Notes: generated by a model from the letters alone, not told the origin. A DNA stretch of 64,000 bases from Bradyrhizobium elkanii USDA 76 (GCF_023278185.1 NZ_CP066356.1:3340001-3404000), one strand, 5' to 3'. Positions 32,824 to 42,630 are shown, counted from the first letter of the stretch. A program made the numbers and translations.

Positions 32824-34026
32824 ATGCGGTTCATCTTCTTCAGCGAGGGAGAGACCCAGCCGGGACACACCCACGCGCACCGCTATCGCGAGCTCATCGA
32901 CGAAGTGATTCTGGCAGAGAAAGTCGGATTCGACGCGTTCGGGTGCTCCGAACAGCATTTCGCGATCGGCACGGCCTCGACCTCCGCTCCCGAGGTGATC
33001 TACCCGTACATGATGGCGCTAACCAGTCGGATCCAGTTCATCCACCTGATCACGCCGCTTCCCAAGAAGATCAATCACGCGCTGCGCGTTGCGGAGCGGC
33101 TGGCGACCGAGGATATCCTATCGAACGGCCGCGTCGGGCTTGCCGTCGGCCGCGGCAACACCACCCTCGCGCTGCGCGCCTTCGAGGTCGACCCCGAGGA
33201 GACCAAGGCGCAGCAGATAGAGGGCATTGAGGTCATCCGCCGGGCCCTATCGAACGACATCTTCTCTTTCGTCGGCGAGCATTACAAGATTCCGCCGCGC
33301 AGCCTGACGCCCAAGCACGTGACGCTGCCCTATCCGCCAATCATGATGGCGACTTCGAGCCCGCAATCGATCACCGCCGCCGCGCACATGGGCATCGGCG
33401 CCATGATGGGCGGCGGCTATAGCGGATTCGCCTCCGTGCAGAGGTCGGCCGAGCTCTATGACAAGGAGCTGGCGAGCGCCGAGCACGTATACCCCGTGCA
33501 GGCGCAGAAGGTGGCGGTGATATCCGGCGGAATGCATTGCGCCGATACAAACGAGGAGGCGGAGCGGTGGGCGGCCACGCTGGCCCATAGCGTCTCCTTG
33601 TCCATCGACGCTTATGAGCGGCTGTCGAAGCTGTCCGCCGACTACGGATCGCTCGGCAAGATCAAGAACATCGACTTCAAAAACGAGCGCTATCTGTTCG
33701 ACGAGTCGGGCAGCTTCATCGTCGGCGACGTCGAGACCTGCACCAAGCAGGTCCAGCGGTTCGTCGACATGGGCATCGACGCGCTCGCGCTGCGCATCGA
33801 TGGCATGCCGCACAAGGAGCTGATGAAGTCGATCGAGCTGTTCGGCAAGTACGTCATCCCGAGGTTCAAAAACCACCGGTCGGTCGTGCGCACGTCCGAC
33901 GCGATCCTTGCAGACATCCGCGCCGCCCGCCCCGCCCATTATGCCGAGCGCGAGGCCTTCGAGAACGCCAAGGCGGCCGCCGGGACCGTCGATGGCGCAG
34001 TCCGTAATCCTGCTGCTTCGGCCTGA
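32824..34026 (+). CDS. LLM class flavin-dependent monooxygenase (luciferase-like)
   Basis: A 400-residue bacterial-luciferase family protein. Typical features are the N-terminal strand MRFIFFSEGE, VGFDAFGCSEQHFAI with the catalytic-site type histidine, a TSRIQFIHLITPLPKKINHAL stretch split over two turns, SNGRVGLAVGRGN and the phosphate-binding PYPPIMMATSSPQS. It needs reduced FMN; a flavin reductase gene lies at the far end of the same operon (38580). Likely reaction: oxygenation of a ring or chain substrate, opening the pathway. The substrate is unknown. It has a strong GGAGG ribosome site. Confidence 0.88.
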   Translation: MRFIFFSEGETQPGHTHAHRYRELIDEVILAEKVGFDAFGCSEQHFAIGTASTSAPEVIYPYMMALTSRIQFIHLITPLPKKINHALRVAERLATEDILSNGRVGLAVGRGNTTLALRAFEVDPEETKAQQIEGIEVIRRALSNDIFSFVGEHYKIPPRSLTPKHVTLPYPPIMMATSSPQSITAAAHMGIGAMMGGGYSGFASVQRSAELYDKELASAEHVYPVQAQKVAVISGGMHCADTNEEAERWAATLAHSVSLSIDAYERLSKLSADYGSLGKIKNIDFKNERYLFDESGSFIVGDVETCTKQVQRFVDMGIDALALRIDGMPHKELMKSIELFGKYVIPRFKNHRSVVRTSDAILADIRAARPAHYAEREAFENAKAAAGTVDGAVRNPAASA

Positions 34027-34054
34027 CGCCCATTTGAAGAACTGGAGACTGAAG

Positions 34055-34849
34055 ATGAAAGACAAAAAATATGAAGGCTTGCTCGTAGAGATACGTCCGA
34101 GCGGTGTGGCCGTCATAACCATGAACCGGCCTGAAATCCTCAACGCCATCAATTGGCCTATGCATACCGCGTTGGAGGAGGTGTTCGTAGACCTCGATAG
34201 GGCCCCCGCGGTGAAGGCCATAGTGCTCACTGGCGCTGGTCGAGGCTTCTGCTCAGGGGGTGATCAGAACGCGCTTGATACCGGTGGGCATCCGATATCG
34301 CCCACGCGCTCGGGTCGACATCTCATCAGGAACATCCTCGAAGTCGAGTCCCCCGTCATCGCTGCCGTGAACGGCGTGGCGGTCGGGTTGGGCGCCACGC
34401 TCGCCCTGTTTTGCGACGTTATCTTTGCCCAGCCAAGCGCGCGCTTCGCCGATACGCATGTTACGGCCGGTGTCGTCGCCGGAGATGGGGGCGCTGTAAT
34501 TTGGCCGCTTCTCCTGGGTCCGGCACGGGCCAAACACTTCTTGATGACCGGTGACTTCATTTCGGCGGAAGACGCGGCGGCTGCGGGGATGATCAACAAG
34601 GTCGTGCCGGAAGGTACTGTTCTTGATCATGCGATCGGATACGCCGAACTGCTCGCGAGTGGACCCCGCAACGCAATCGTCTGGACAAAATATAGCGTCA
34701 ACAAGCTGATCAAGGAGCAGGTGCATCTCAATCTAGATACCGCGATGGCGCTCGAGGCGCTGACCTTCAAGAGTCCTGATCGCAAAGAAGCCGTCGCGGC
34801 CTTTCGAGAGAAACGCAAGCGCTTCGCGGAAGCCAAAAAGCCGACGTGA
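34055..34849 (+). CDS. Enoyl-CoA hydratase/isomerase family protein, first copy
   Basis: 264 residues from the ATG at 34055, which has GGAG at 34043-34046; a longer in-frame start inside the previous gene is not used. The crotonase fold shows VAVITMNRPEILNAINWPM at the N-terminus, the oxyanion-hole region GRGFCSGGDQNAL and the second active-site region FADTHVTAGVVAGDGGAVIWP. Several family reactions are possible (hydration, isomerisation, retro-aldol cleavage). It lies 28 bases after the monooxygenase gene. Confidence 0.88.
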   Translation: MKDKKYEGLLVEIRPSGVAVITMNRPEILNAINWPMHTALEEVFVDLDRAPAVKAIVLTGAGRGFCSGGDQNALDTGGHPISPTRSGRHLIRNILEVESPVIAAVNGVAVGLGATLALFCDVIFAQPSARFADTHVTAGVVAGDGGAVIWPLLLGPARAKHFLMTGDFISAEDAAAAGMINKVVPEGTVLDHAIGYAELLASGPRNAIVWTKYSVNKLIKEQVHLNLDTAMALEALTFKSPDRKEAVAAFREKRKRFAEAKKPT

Positions 34850-35011
34850 GCCTGGCGCGATGAAGCGGTGCCAGACTTCGATGCATAACGATAGCCCGCT
34901 ACATCGAGGCTTGGCAGGCGTTCCGCGAGAAGCAGTCGCCGCGCCCTCCCTCGACTCAGAGCGAGGGCGGCTTCGCCACCCACCGCAGCAATCAGACACG
35001 AGAGACATCCG

Positions 35012-35860
35012 ATGACGGCTTTATCCGCGCGGCACGAAAGCGATGCGGCTGCCGGGCTGTGGACGGCCGGCTACGACGGCGTCGTGGTCGCGACGCTCGA
35101 CAGGCCTCCGGCCAACGCTCTGAACCGTGCGTTGTTGCTCGCCATGACGGCGCTGTTCCGGGATCGTGGCCAGGGCGACCCGGCGCCGATAGTGATCACC
35201 GGTGCCGGGGCGCGGTTCTTCTGCGCCGGCGGTGACATCAAGGAAGCCGACGGAGCCGCCGCTGACCCGGTCGAAGACCGAATGCGGGGTTTCCATAACC
35301 TCCTTGTCGCGATGGAACGATACCCGGCTCCGGTCATCGCCGCTGTCAACGGCGACTGCGTCGGCGGCGGCGTGGAGTACGCGCTATTCGCAGATGTGGT
35401 GCTCGCGGCGCCTCACGCCCGGTTCGGATTCCCCGAGATCAGACACGGCCTTCTGCCCGCGGACAAGGGAATCCAGCGCCTCGTCCGCCTGATCGGAACA
35501 CGGCCCGCACGTGACTTGCTGCTGAACGGTGAACTCGTCGGCGCCGAGCAGGCGGCACGGTGGGGCCTTGTCGACGCGATTATCGAGCCCGATCGACTGG
35601 TGGAGGAGGCGCTCGGCCGGGCCCGGGAGGCCGGCCGTCGAGCTCCTGTGCTCTATGCGGCGCTTAAGCAGGCCGTGAACGATTACGACGACGCTGTTGA
35701 TCAACGCCGGGCCGAACTGACGCTCGCCAAGGCTGCCTCCTGGTTCAACGACCCTGTGGCGCGAGGCCTCCGCGAAGGCTGGAGACAGGCGCGGGCGTCG
35801 TCGCAGCCTTCAGACGAGGGGGCACGAGCCCCAAACTCCACCCCGCACTCAGGCCGGTAG
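35012..35860 (+). CDS. Enoyl-CoA hydratase/isomerase family protein, second copy
   Basis: A 282-residue crotonase-fold protein: VVVATLDRPPANALNRALL, the oxyanion-hole region ARFFCAGGDIKEADG and FGFPEIRHGLLPADKGIQRL. It differs clearly from the copy at 34055, so the two should catalyse separate steps rather than be a recent duplication. A 160-base gap with no gene precedes it. The C-terminal 25 residues are polar and variable. Confidence 0.88.
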   Translation: MTALSARHESDAAAGLWTAGYDGVVVATLDRPPANALNRALLLAMTALFRDRGQGDPAPIVITGAGARFFCAGGDIKEADGAAADPVEDRMRGFHNLLVAMERYPAPVIAAVNGDCVGGGVEYALFADVVLAAPHARFGFPEIRHGLLPADKGIQRLVRLIGTRPARDLLLNGELVGAEQAARWGLVDAIIEPDRLVEEALGRAREAGRRAPVLYAALKQAVNDYDDAVDQRRAELTLAKAASWFNDPVARGLREGWRQARASSQPSDEGARAPNSTPHSGR

Positions 35861-35879
35861 GTCTGTACAAATCGGAGCG

Positions 35880-37787
35880 ATGACCATGGCCACAAATCCC
35901 GTCCCCCCAGCCACTGCCCGTGCACGGCAGGTGCCGGTACTGAGCGGCGTCACCGACATCGGCGTCGCCAACTTCCAAGCCGTCGAGCGAACCTTCGCCC
36001 AGATGGTACACGAACGAGCCGAGGTTGAGCCCGATGACGTCGCGTTTTGCCAGTGGGACGGCATGCGCGCGATTCCGACCACGTGGGCGCAGTACGCATC
36101 GACTGTACGCGAGGTTGCGCTCGGGCTGGCAGCCGTCGGTGTCGCGCCCGGCGACAGAGTCGCCATCATGGCGCCGGGCCGGGGCGAGTGGGTGATTGCG
36201 GCGCTTGGCATCCTCTCGGCCGGAGCGATTCCTGTCGGTGTCTACCCCATGAGTTCCGCTGCTGAAGTGAGGCAACTGGTCGGACACAGCGAAGCCGTTG
36301 CCATGGTTGTTGGCGACGACAATGACGTGGCAAAGGTCGCTTCAGTTGCCACGGGGCTTCCAGCACTACGAGCCGTGATCAGCTTCGATGGCTCCCCATC
36401 AGGACTTCCAGGAACGGTTGTCGGCAAGACATGGACCGCACTGCGCGAGACCGGTCGAGCCCACGATGCGGCCAACCCGGCGCTTTTCGACGAGCGCCTC
36501 GTCGGGGGGCACATCGACCAGCCAGCAGCTTTGTTCTACACGTCCGGATCCACCGGAGCTCCCAAAGGTGTCATCCATACCCACCGCACCTTGCAGTACT
36601 CTGTCCTTGGATCCGCCGTACTCAACCCGGACGTGACCACAACCCGCCGAGACTCGCTCAGCTTCCTGGGCCTCTCCCATGTTTCTCCGGCCATGTCCGG
36701 CGTCTACGTGCCGATCATGACCCGGGCGGTGGTGACCTTCTGCCGCCTGGACCAGCTTTCGGAGGCCCTCCGCGGAGTACGTCCGACTGGGATCGTCTGG
36801 CCGCCGCGGCTGCATGAGAAGCTGCTCAGCGTAGCGCTGGCCGGGATCAAGGGGGCGCCGGCATCTTTCCAGAAATCTTACGAGGACGCGATGGCGGTGG
36901 CCCGCGAGGTCGCCGCCGCGCGCCGACGCGGCGAATGCGTGCCTGCCAAGTTGCAAACGCGCTACGACCAAATCCAGGAACAGGTATTCCTGCCTCTACG
37001 CGCAAAGTTAGGCGTGGACCGGGTCAACATCGCTTGGACCGCGTCGGGAGCGATGACCCCCGAGGTGCATGCCTTGTGGCAGCTGTGGGGCGTGGACTTG
37101 CGCGAGATGTACGGCACGACCGAGACCTGCGGCTGGGTCCTCGCGCAGTGGGATCGCGCCTTTCCGTCCCCTGGGACCGTGGGCAAGGCCATGCCCGACC
37201 CGCGATTTGGGATCAAGGTCAGTAGCGAGGGCGAACTGCTGGTGAAGGGGCCTCTGCTGTTCCGCGGCTACTGGAACGACGCGGAGGCGACCGCGGACGT
37301 GATGGAGGGGGAGTGGTACCGCACCGGCGACCTCGTTGAAATCGACGCATCCGGCGAGGTCAAGCTCATCGGACGAGCCAAGGACATCATCGTCACCAGC
37401 GGCGGCAAGACCATCAATCCGCAGCCTACTGAAGTGCGCCTCAAGGCCAGTTCTCTCATCGAGGAGGCCGTGGTCGTCGGCGACGGCCGCAAATACCTCA
37501 CCGTCATCATCTGGCCGACTGAGAACGGCAGCAAGCTCGACAGGGACGGGCTGCACGAGGGCTTGCGAAAGCAGATTGAGGATCTCAACGCCGAGCTTGC
37601 GCGTCCCCTTCAGCTCAAGGACTTCCGTATCGCGCCACGTGCGCTCTCGCCAGGAGCGGGAGAGCTTACTGCCAAGGGCACAATCCGTCGGGCTGCGGTG
37701 CTCACCTCGTTCAGCGCACTCGTGGACGAGATGTACGACTCAGCGGAGCACAACGAGTTCGCTGACCAAGCGCGGCTCCAAGGTTGA
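35880..37787 (+). CDS. AMP-binding acyl/aryl-CoA ligase (FadD-like)
   Basis: A 635-residue adenylate-forming enzyme. Core motifs are intact: P-loop LFYTSGSTGAPKGVIHTHR, adenine-binding YGTTETCG, the hinge motif EWYRTGDLVEI, RAKDIIVTSGGKTINP, and the catalytic lysine in LTAKGTIRR. Length and the inserted region around 330-370 resemble long-chain acyl-CoA synthetases of the FadD15 type. It should activate a carboxylic intermediate to its CoA ester for the neighbouring crotonases. It starts 20 bases after the second hydratase. Confidence 0.9.
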   Translation: MTMATNPVPPATARARQVPVLSGVTDIGVANFQAVERTFAQMVHERAEVEPDDVAFCQWDGMRAIPTTWAQYASTVREVALGLAAVGVAPGDRVAIMAPGRGEWVIAALGILSAGAIPVGVYPMSSAAEVRQLVGHSEAVAMVVGDDNDVAKVASVATGLPALRAVISFDGSPSGLPGTVVGKTWTALRETGRAHDAANPALFDERLVGGHIDQPAALFYTSGSTGAPKGVIHTHRTLQYSVLGSAVLNPDVTTTRRDSLSFLGLSHVSPAMSGVYVPIMTRAVVTFCRLDQLSEALRGVRPTGIVWPPRLHEKLLSVALAGIKGAPASFQKSYEDAMAVAREVAAARRRGECVPAKLQTRYDQIQEQVFLPLRAKLGVDRVNIAWTASGAMTPEVHALWQLWGVDLREMYGTTETCGWVLAQWDRAFPSPGTVGKAMPDPRFGIKVSSEGELLVKGPLLFRGYWNDAEATADVMEGEWYRTGDLVEIDASGEVKLIGRAKDIIVTSGGKTINPQPTEVRLKASSLIEEAVVVGDGRKYLTVIIWPTENGSKLDRDGLHEGLRKQIEDLNAELARPLQLKDFRIAPRALSPGAGELTAKGTIRRAAVLTSFSALVDEMYDSAEHNEFADQARLQG

Positions 37788-37801
37788 AGGAGCGAGAAGT
37801 G

Positions 37802-38575
37802 ATGCGTTCCGAGCAACCGCGTGAGCTGCGGATCGAACACCTGACCAGCTCTGAGATCGCCGAGGCGATCGCGGCCGGCGCCCGCACAGCGATCCTTCCG
37901 CTGGGCGCGATAGAGCAGCATGGACCTCACCTTCCGCTGTCAATGGACAGCGATCATGCCGACGCGCTGGCGCTCCGCATCGCCCGCAAGCTTGGTGCTG
38001 CACTGGTGCTGCCAACGGTCAGGGTTGGGTACTCGCCCCACCACCTCGGCTTCTGCGGCTCGCTGTCGGTGCGTCCCTCTACGCTAGAAGCGATCTGCCT
38101 GGACTACTGCAGCAGCCTGGCTGCGCACGGGTTCGCCCGCGTGGTCCTCTTCTCCGGGCACATCGGCAATTACCCGATCATGCGCGACTTCGAGCCGCGG
38201 CTGGCCGCAGCGCTCGCTCCGGCGCTTCAGGTCATCATCTATAGAGACAGTGCCGCGATCCTCGACGCTTGGCGGAAGTCCGCGCAGTCGGTCGCTGGTC
38301 TGGGAAGCCGCGTCGGTGGTCACGCAGACGTGGCGGAGACCTCGGTGATGCTCGTTTTGCATCCTGACAGGGTTCGGGCCGACCGGATGGCAGCGGGGTA
38401 CCTGGGCAAGGTCGACGAGAAATTTCTGAACAGAGCATTCGTCGACGGTATCGACGCAGTCTCGCCTAACGGTGTTCTCGGCGACCCCGCCGGGAGTTCG
38501 AAGGCAATCGGCCACGCTGCATTGGACGCCGTCACCGATCTCGTCGTCGCGTACGCCACTATGCACGGAGCGTGA
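37802..38575 (+). CDS. Creatininase family hydrolase
   Basis: A 257-residue creatininase-family protein. Start is ATG at 37802 or the adjacent GTG at 37799; AAGGAG precedes them. The metal-ligand motifs are visible: LPLGAIEQHGPHLPL with Glu and His, SMDSDHADALA, FSGHIGNYPIM with His and Asn, and GGHADVAETSVML. Members open cyclic amides or hydrolyse amide-type bonds using two metal ions. Here it may open a lactam or similar ring made by the monooxygenase; this is inference from context. Confidence 0.87.
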   Translation: MRSEQPRELRIEHLTSSEIAEAIAAGARTAILPLGAIEQHGPHLPLSMDSDHADALALRIARKLGAALVLPTVRVGYSPHHLGFCGSLSVRPSTLEAICLDYCSSLAAHGFARVVLFSGHIGNYPIMRDFEPRLAAALAPALQVIIYRDSAAILDAWRKSAQSVAGLGSRVGGHADVAETSVMLVLHPDRVRADRMAAGYLGKVDEKFLNRAFVDGIDAVSPNGVLGDPAGSSKAIGHAALDAVTDLVVAYATMHGA

Positions 38576-38579
38576 TCGT

Positions 38580-39077
38580 ATGCCATCCATGAGTGAACAG
38601 ATGGACAGCAGGACGCTGCGCGAGGCCTTCGGCGCGTTCCCGACGGGCGTAGTATCCGTGGCGGCTCAGGTCGACGGGAGGCTGGTCGGTCTCGCGGCCT
38701 CTTCGTTCACCTCGGTCTCTCTCGAACCTCCACTCGTGTCGTTCTCCGTCGCGAAAGGTTCGACCACGTGGCCCGAGCTACGCCGAGCCGAGCACCTCGG
38801 AGTCACCGTGCTCGCTGAGGACCACGGCGCATTGTGCCGCCAGCTCGCCGGTCCGGCCCAGGAGCGGTTCACCGGCGTCGCCTTCGAGATCACCAACAAC
38901 GGTGCGGTGATGCTTGCCGAGGGGATCGCCCAGTATGACTGCACTGTCCGCGAGGAGTTGGAGGCGGGAGATCACGTCATAGTGCTGCTGAAACTCCATG
39001 CCGTCGTCGTTCATAGCCGCAGGCAGCCTCTCATCTTTCACCGCAGCGGGTTCGGAAGGATCGCCTCGCTTGCATAG
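38580..39077 (+). CDS. Flavin reductase (FMN-binding split-barrel)
   Basis: 165 residues from the ATG at 38580; a longer frame overlaps the previous gene. The flavin reductase domain starts LREAFGAFPTGVVSVAAQ and continues GLAASSFTSVSLEPPLVSF, FTGVAFEITNNG and ending QPLIFHRSGFG. It should deliver reduced FMN to the luciferase-like monooxygenase, making a two-component oxygenase with the gene at 32824. Four bases separate it from the creatininase gene. Confidence 0.9.
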   Translation: MPSMSEQMDSRTLREAFGAFPTGVVSVAAQVDGRLVGLAASSFTSVSLEPPLVSFSVAKGSTTWPELRRAEHLGVTVLAEDHGALCRQLAGPAQERFTGVAFEITNNGAVMLAEGIAQYDCTVREELEAGDHVIVLLKLHAVVVHSRRQPLIFHRSGFGRIASLA

Positions 39078-39212
39078 CGAGAGCACATATGATGAGCCCT
39101 TGTCTCGCGCTCGCCCGCGACGCCGTCGCGCAGCTTGAGGGAAGCGCCCGCCGCAATGTGAAGCTCTGCTTGACACCCCGTTCAAACAAACAAGTTGCGA
39201 AGGAAATTACGA

Positions 39213-40439
39213 ATGAGGAAGCGAATCTTGCATCTGGCCGCGGCAATGGCGTTAACCCTCGCGCTGTCGATCTCTGCGGCCAATGCTCAGAAGAAATACG
39301 ACCCAGGCGCCAGCGACACCGAGATCAAGATCGGCCAGACCGTGCCATTCTCGGGACCGGCGTCGGCCTATGCCTCGATCGGAAAGACCGAGGCCGCCTA
39401 CTTCAGGATGATCAACGACCAGGGCGGCATTAACGGCCGCAAGATCAACCTGATCCAGTATGACGACGCCTATTCGCCGCCGAAGGCGGTGGAGCAGGTG
39501 CGCAAGCTCATCGAGAGCGACGAGGTGCTCCTGACCTTCCAGATCGTCGGTACACCTTCGAACGCAGCCGTGCAGAAGTATCTCAATTCCAGGAAAGTGC
39601 CGCAGCTGTTCGCAGCCGCCAGCGCCTTGAGGTTCTCCGATCCGAAGAACTTTCCATGGACTATGGGCTATGATCCAAACAACTTCGTCGAGGGGCGCAT
39701 CTACGGCCAATACATTCTGAAGGAGCATCCGAACGCCAAGATCGGCGTGCTTTATCAGAATGACGATTTTGGCAGGGACTATCTGAACGGCATCAAGGTG
39801 GGGCTCGGCGACCGGGCCGCCACGATGATAGTCGCGGAGACGTCCTACGAAGTGTCCGATCCGACCGTCGATTCCCATGTTCTCAGGATCAAGGATGCGG
39901 GCGCCGACCTGTTTTTCATCGCCGCCACGCCGAAGCAGGCCGCGCAGGCGATCAAGAAGACCGCCGAGATGGGCTGGCATCCGGTGCGGATCGTCGACAT
40001 GAAAGCGACCTCCGTCGGAAGCGTCCTGAAACCATCCGGGCCTGAAAACGCCAAGGGTCTCATCAGTACCAACTATGGCAAGGAGCCGCTCGATCCGCAA
40101 TGGAAAGACGATCCGGGCGTGAAGCGCTACCTTGCTTTCATGGAGAAGTATTATCCGGATGGAGACAAGAGCTCGAACTTCAATACCTATGGCTATGGCG
40201 CGGCACAGCTCCTTGTCCACGTGCTGCAGCAGTGCGGCGACGATCTAACGCGCGAGAACGTCATGAAGCAGGCGGCGTCGCTCAAGGATGTGACAGGCGA
40301 CCTCGCGCTGCCCGGAATCAAGATCAACACCTCGCCAACCGACTACCGTCTCCATAAACGGTTGCAGATGATGCGCTTCAACGGCGAGCGCTGGGATGTG
40401 TTCGGCCCGATCCTTGAGGATGCCGGTCCGGCGGGTTAG
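39213..40439 (+). CDS. ABC transporter substrate-binding protein (branched-chain amino acid/LivK type)
   Basis: A 408-residue exported binding protein: signal peptide to ANAQK (about residue 26), then DTEIKIGQTVPFSGPASAYA, DQGGINGRKINLIQYDDAYS and YKVGVLY-like KIGVLYQNDDFGRDY. The periplasmic-binding fold of the peripla_BP_6 type is complete. The ATG at 39213 has AAGGA at 39199-39204. No permease or ATPase genes are in the cluster, so it is an orphan that must use a transporter encoded elsewhere or act as a sensor. It probably captures the pathway substrate. A terminator follows. Confidence 0.9.
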   Translation: MRKRILHLAAAMALTLALSISAANAQKKYDPGASDTEIKIGQTVPFSGPASAYASIGKTEAAYFRMINDQGGINGRKINLIQYDDAYSPPKAVEQVRKLIESDEVLLTFQIVGTPSNAAVQKYLNSRKVPQLFAAASALRFSDPKNFPWTMGYDPNNFVEGRIYGQYILKEHPNAKIGVLYQNDDFGRDYLNGIKVGLGDRAATMIVAETSYEVSDPTVDSHVLRIKDAGADLFFIAATPKQAAQAIKKTAEMGWHPVRIVDMKATSVGSVLKPSGPENAKGLISTNYGKEPLDPQWKDDPGVKRYLAFMEKYYPDGDKSSNFNTYGYGAAQLLVHVLQQCGDDLTRENVMKQAASLKDVTGDLALPGIKINTSPTDYRLHKRLQMMRFNGERWDVFGPILEDAGPAG

Positions 40440-40502
40440 TTGCTGAACTCTGATCCAATCGACGGCCTGTCGGCCGCAGACGTTGTCTTCCGCTCCTCCC
40501 CT

Positions 40503-40535
40503 GGCCCGGCGGACTATCGCCGGGCCCTTTTTCTT
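40503..40535 (+). terminator. Rho-independent terminator of the catabolic cluster
   Basis: A perfect 9-bp stem GGCCCGGCG (40503-40511) / CGCCGGGCC (40518-40526) with a 6-base loop, followed by CTTTTTCTT. Confidence 0.85.
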
Positions 40536-40602
40536 AAGTGGATGGGTGCATACGACAGCTTATCGTACCGTCAAGCCTCTCTTGTCTCTCACCGGCGGAT
40601 AA

Positions 40603-42150
40603 CCTTCTTCAGTAACTCCGCAAGCATTCGGAACTCTTGCTGGCCTAGCGGGGAATAAATATCTGATGAATTCGGTTCGCAACGGTGCAGTTGTTGATTT
40701 CACCGGGTCGAACGCGGGAAAGGGCATCAGCATCGTCGGCGACGGCTGGAACGTCCAATATACTGGGACGTGGTCGGCATCTTCGGGCAGCACGGTGTTT
40801 CTGCTTGGCGGCAGTATTCCGCGAACCGCTGACCTTATCCAGATTTCGGGGGCTCGGACGTTCGGAACGATCGGGATGCGTTCCGAGATTTCGTCGTTAC
40901 GACTACTTCCGGTATCTATGCCGGCGCGGTGGGGCGTCACGCGATATTCTTCGATGGGTCTCTCGGACCATTTCTTTGTCGAGAACGTCATCATCGACAA
41001 TCTGTTCATCGACAAAATGGCGACCGGCTACTCCATCCACGCGAGTGCCGCCCCCACCCGCACAAACGGCATCTTGTTGGTGTCGACAATAAGTCGTAGC
41101 TTCTTGATGAGTGTAAGGCAGGTCAACTCTGCCGATGCTATCACCATCGAGAATAATACCTTTGGGCAGAATGCAATCAACGACAGCCGCAATCAGGGCG
41201 TCTGCATTCCGGCGGTGAGTGGAGCAACAACCGATCGCATCATCAACAACTACTTCTTGAACTTCAACGGAATGGTTGTGATCGACGGTGGTCCCGACAC
41301 GATCATCCAAACAACGTATTCGAGCAATCGGCGGTAGCTAACGCCTACGGCGCGATGGTTGACCTGAATGGTGCGGGCAACCCGTTGACGAGTGTTAATG
41401 TCAGCGGCAATCGCTTTTCACAATTGATCGCCGGGTCAATTGCTGCACCGCTGCGCATCAATGCAGCCACCAACACAAACGTTGCCGGGAACTGGTTCTA
41501 CATCGCGGGGGTCTACCCCTTCATCACTGTGACAGTCAACGCGGTCAGCACCGTCATCGGTGATAACTACTACCAAGACACTGGGGCTACAAAGTAAACG
41601 GCGGCATATCTGATGCGGGTATTGCCACCAAATGCGATACGCCGCTGTACGTTTGGCGCGCGGCGACCGTCGTGCCTGGCATCCCCGCGGTCGGTAGGAT
41701 CTTCTCGTGGTATGACGCCACCGACACGCGTTTCCATGACATCGATTATTCTGGAGTGATCGGAACGACGGTTGTTCCGTCAGTCGCCCCGGCGCACAAA
41801 TTCGCAACCGGAATTGGGAGCAACGGCGCCGTCACCTACACGCAACCCGCTATTGCCGACCTTGCCGGCGGCGCATGGACGGCTTACACCCCAGTCGTCA
41901 CGGCGCAGACTGGAGCGCCAACGACCGTATTAGCGACGGGCAGATATCTGCAAATAGGTAAGACTGTTTTCGTTGAGATGGACATTACTCTCACCAAAGT
42001 CGGGACAGCGGCAAATTCATTGCTTGCGAGCCTTCCTTTTGCCGCGGCGGCCTTTCGGTACCCTGCGACGGCCTGCGAATACACTGTCGGGAAAGGCGGC
42101 GCGGGTATCATTGCCCCTGGCGGCACTACCCTGTCCACAAGAGATGCATC
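40603..42150 (+). pseudogene. Phage-type tail-spike/beta-helix protein gene, 5' part, frameshifted and IS-interrupted
   Basis: Three frames in series encode one protein. The first, from a stop at 40600, reads TPQAFGTLAGLAGNKYLM and then a right-handed beta-helix region with repeated strand/Asn patterns (AITIENNTFGQNAIN, DRIINNYFLNFNGMVV). Near 41305 it passes to a second frame (NNVFEQSAVANAYGAMVDL, VNVSGNRF), and near 41585 to a third (VNGGISDAGIATK to GGAWTAYTPVV, VSGRYLQIG-like GRYLQIGKTVFVEMDI). The C-terminal part is a phage receptor-binding tip domain. The gene lacks its 5' end, and at 42150 it is cut by an IS66 element; the end of the gene resumes at 47575. It is likely a prophage remnant. 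Confidence 0.65.
42143..42150 (+). repeat. Target site duplication, left copy (outer IS66)
   Basis: GATGCATC here and at 47567-47574 exactly flank the outer IS66; 8 bp is the usual length for this family. Confidence 0.8.
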
Positions 42151-42200
42151 GTATCCCTCCGTTGAGGGCCGCCTTGTTTGACGGACGCGAGCGCTGCAGG

Positions 42201-42220
42201 TCCTAGGGGTAATCCTAGGA
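42201..42220 (+). promoter_or_regulatory. Hairpin at the tnpA ribosome site (outer IS66)
   Basis: TCCTAGG (42201-42207) pairs with CCTAGGA (42214-42220). The right arm runs into AGGAG, the ribosome site for tnpA at 42229, so translation could be damped in read-through transcripts. Confidence 0.5.
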
Positions 42221-42228
42221 GAAGCGCT

Positions 42229-42630
42229 ATGACGATTTCGCGGGCAGAGGTGATCACATCGGTCGAGCGGCGGCGTCGGTGGTCGCAGGATGAGAAGGAA
42301 CGGCTAGTTGCAGCATCGCTCGAGCCCGGAGCCACCGTTTCCGAGGTGGCTCGCATGGCCGGCCTTCATGTGAGCCAGCTGTTCAGGTGGCGCAAAGAGC
42401 TTTGCAAGCACGGTGAAACGAGTGTAGCGCCGTTAGTGGCGGTCGAGATTGGGCCGTCTGTGCCGCCGCGGGATGTGGCCGAAGCGCCATTGACGACGGC
42501 GCCGGCGCGTCGACGGAGGAGCCAGGGCATCATCGAGATTGATCTCGGTAGCGGACACCGCATCCGGGTCGATGGTGACGTTGATGGAGACGCGCTGCGA
42601 CGAGTTCTCGATGCCCTGGTGCGCCGATGA
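42229..42630 (+). CDS. tnpA: IS66 TnpA (outer element)
   Basis: A 133-residue IS66 accessory protein with a helix-turn-helix ([40 protein letters not shown]) and the usual C-terminal [16 protein letters not shown] region. The ATG at 42229 follows AGGAG. Its stop overlaps the tnpB start (ATGA at 42627-42630). It appears intact. Confidence 0.9.
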   Translation: MTISRAEVITSVERRRRWSQDEKERLVAASLEPGATVSEVARMAGLHVSQLFRWRKELCKHGETSVAPLVAVEIGPSVPPRDVAEAPLTTAPARRRRSQGIIEIDLGSGHRIRVDGDVDGDALRRVLDALVRR

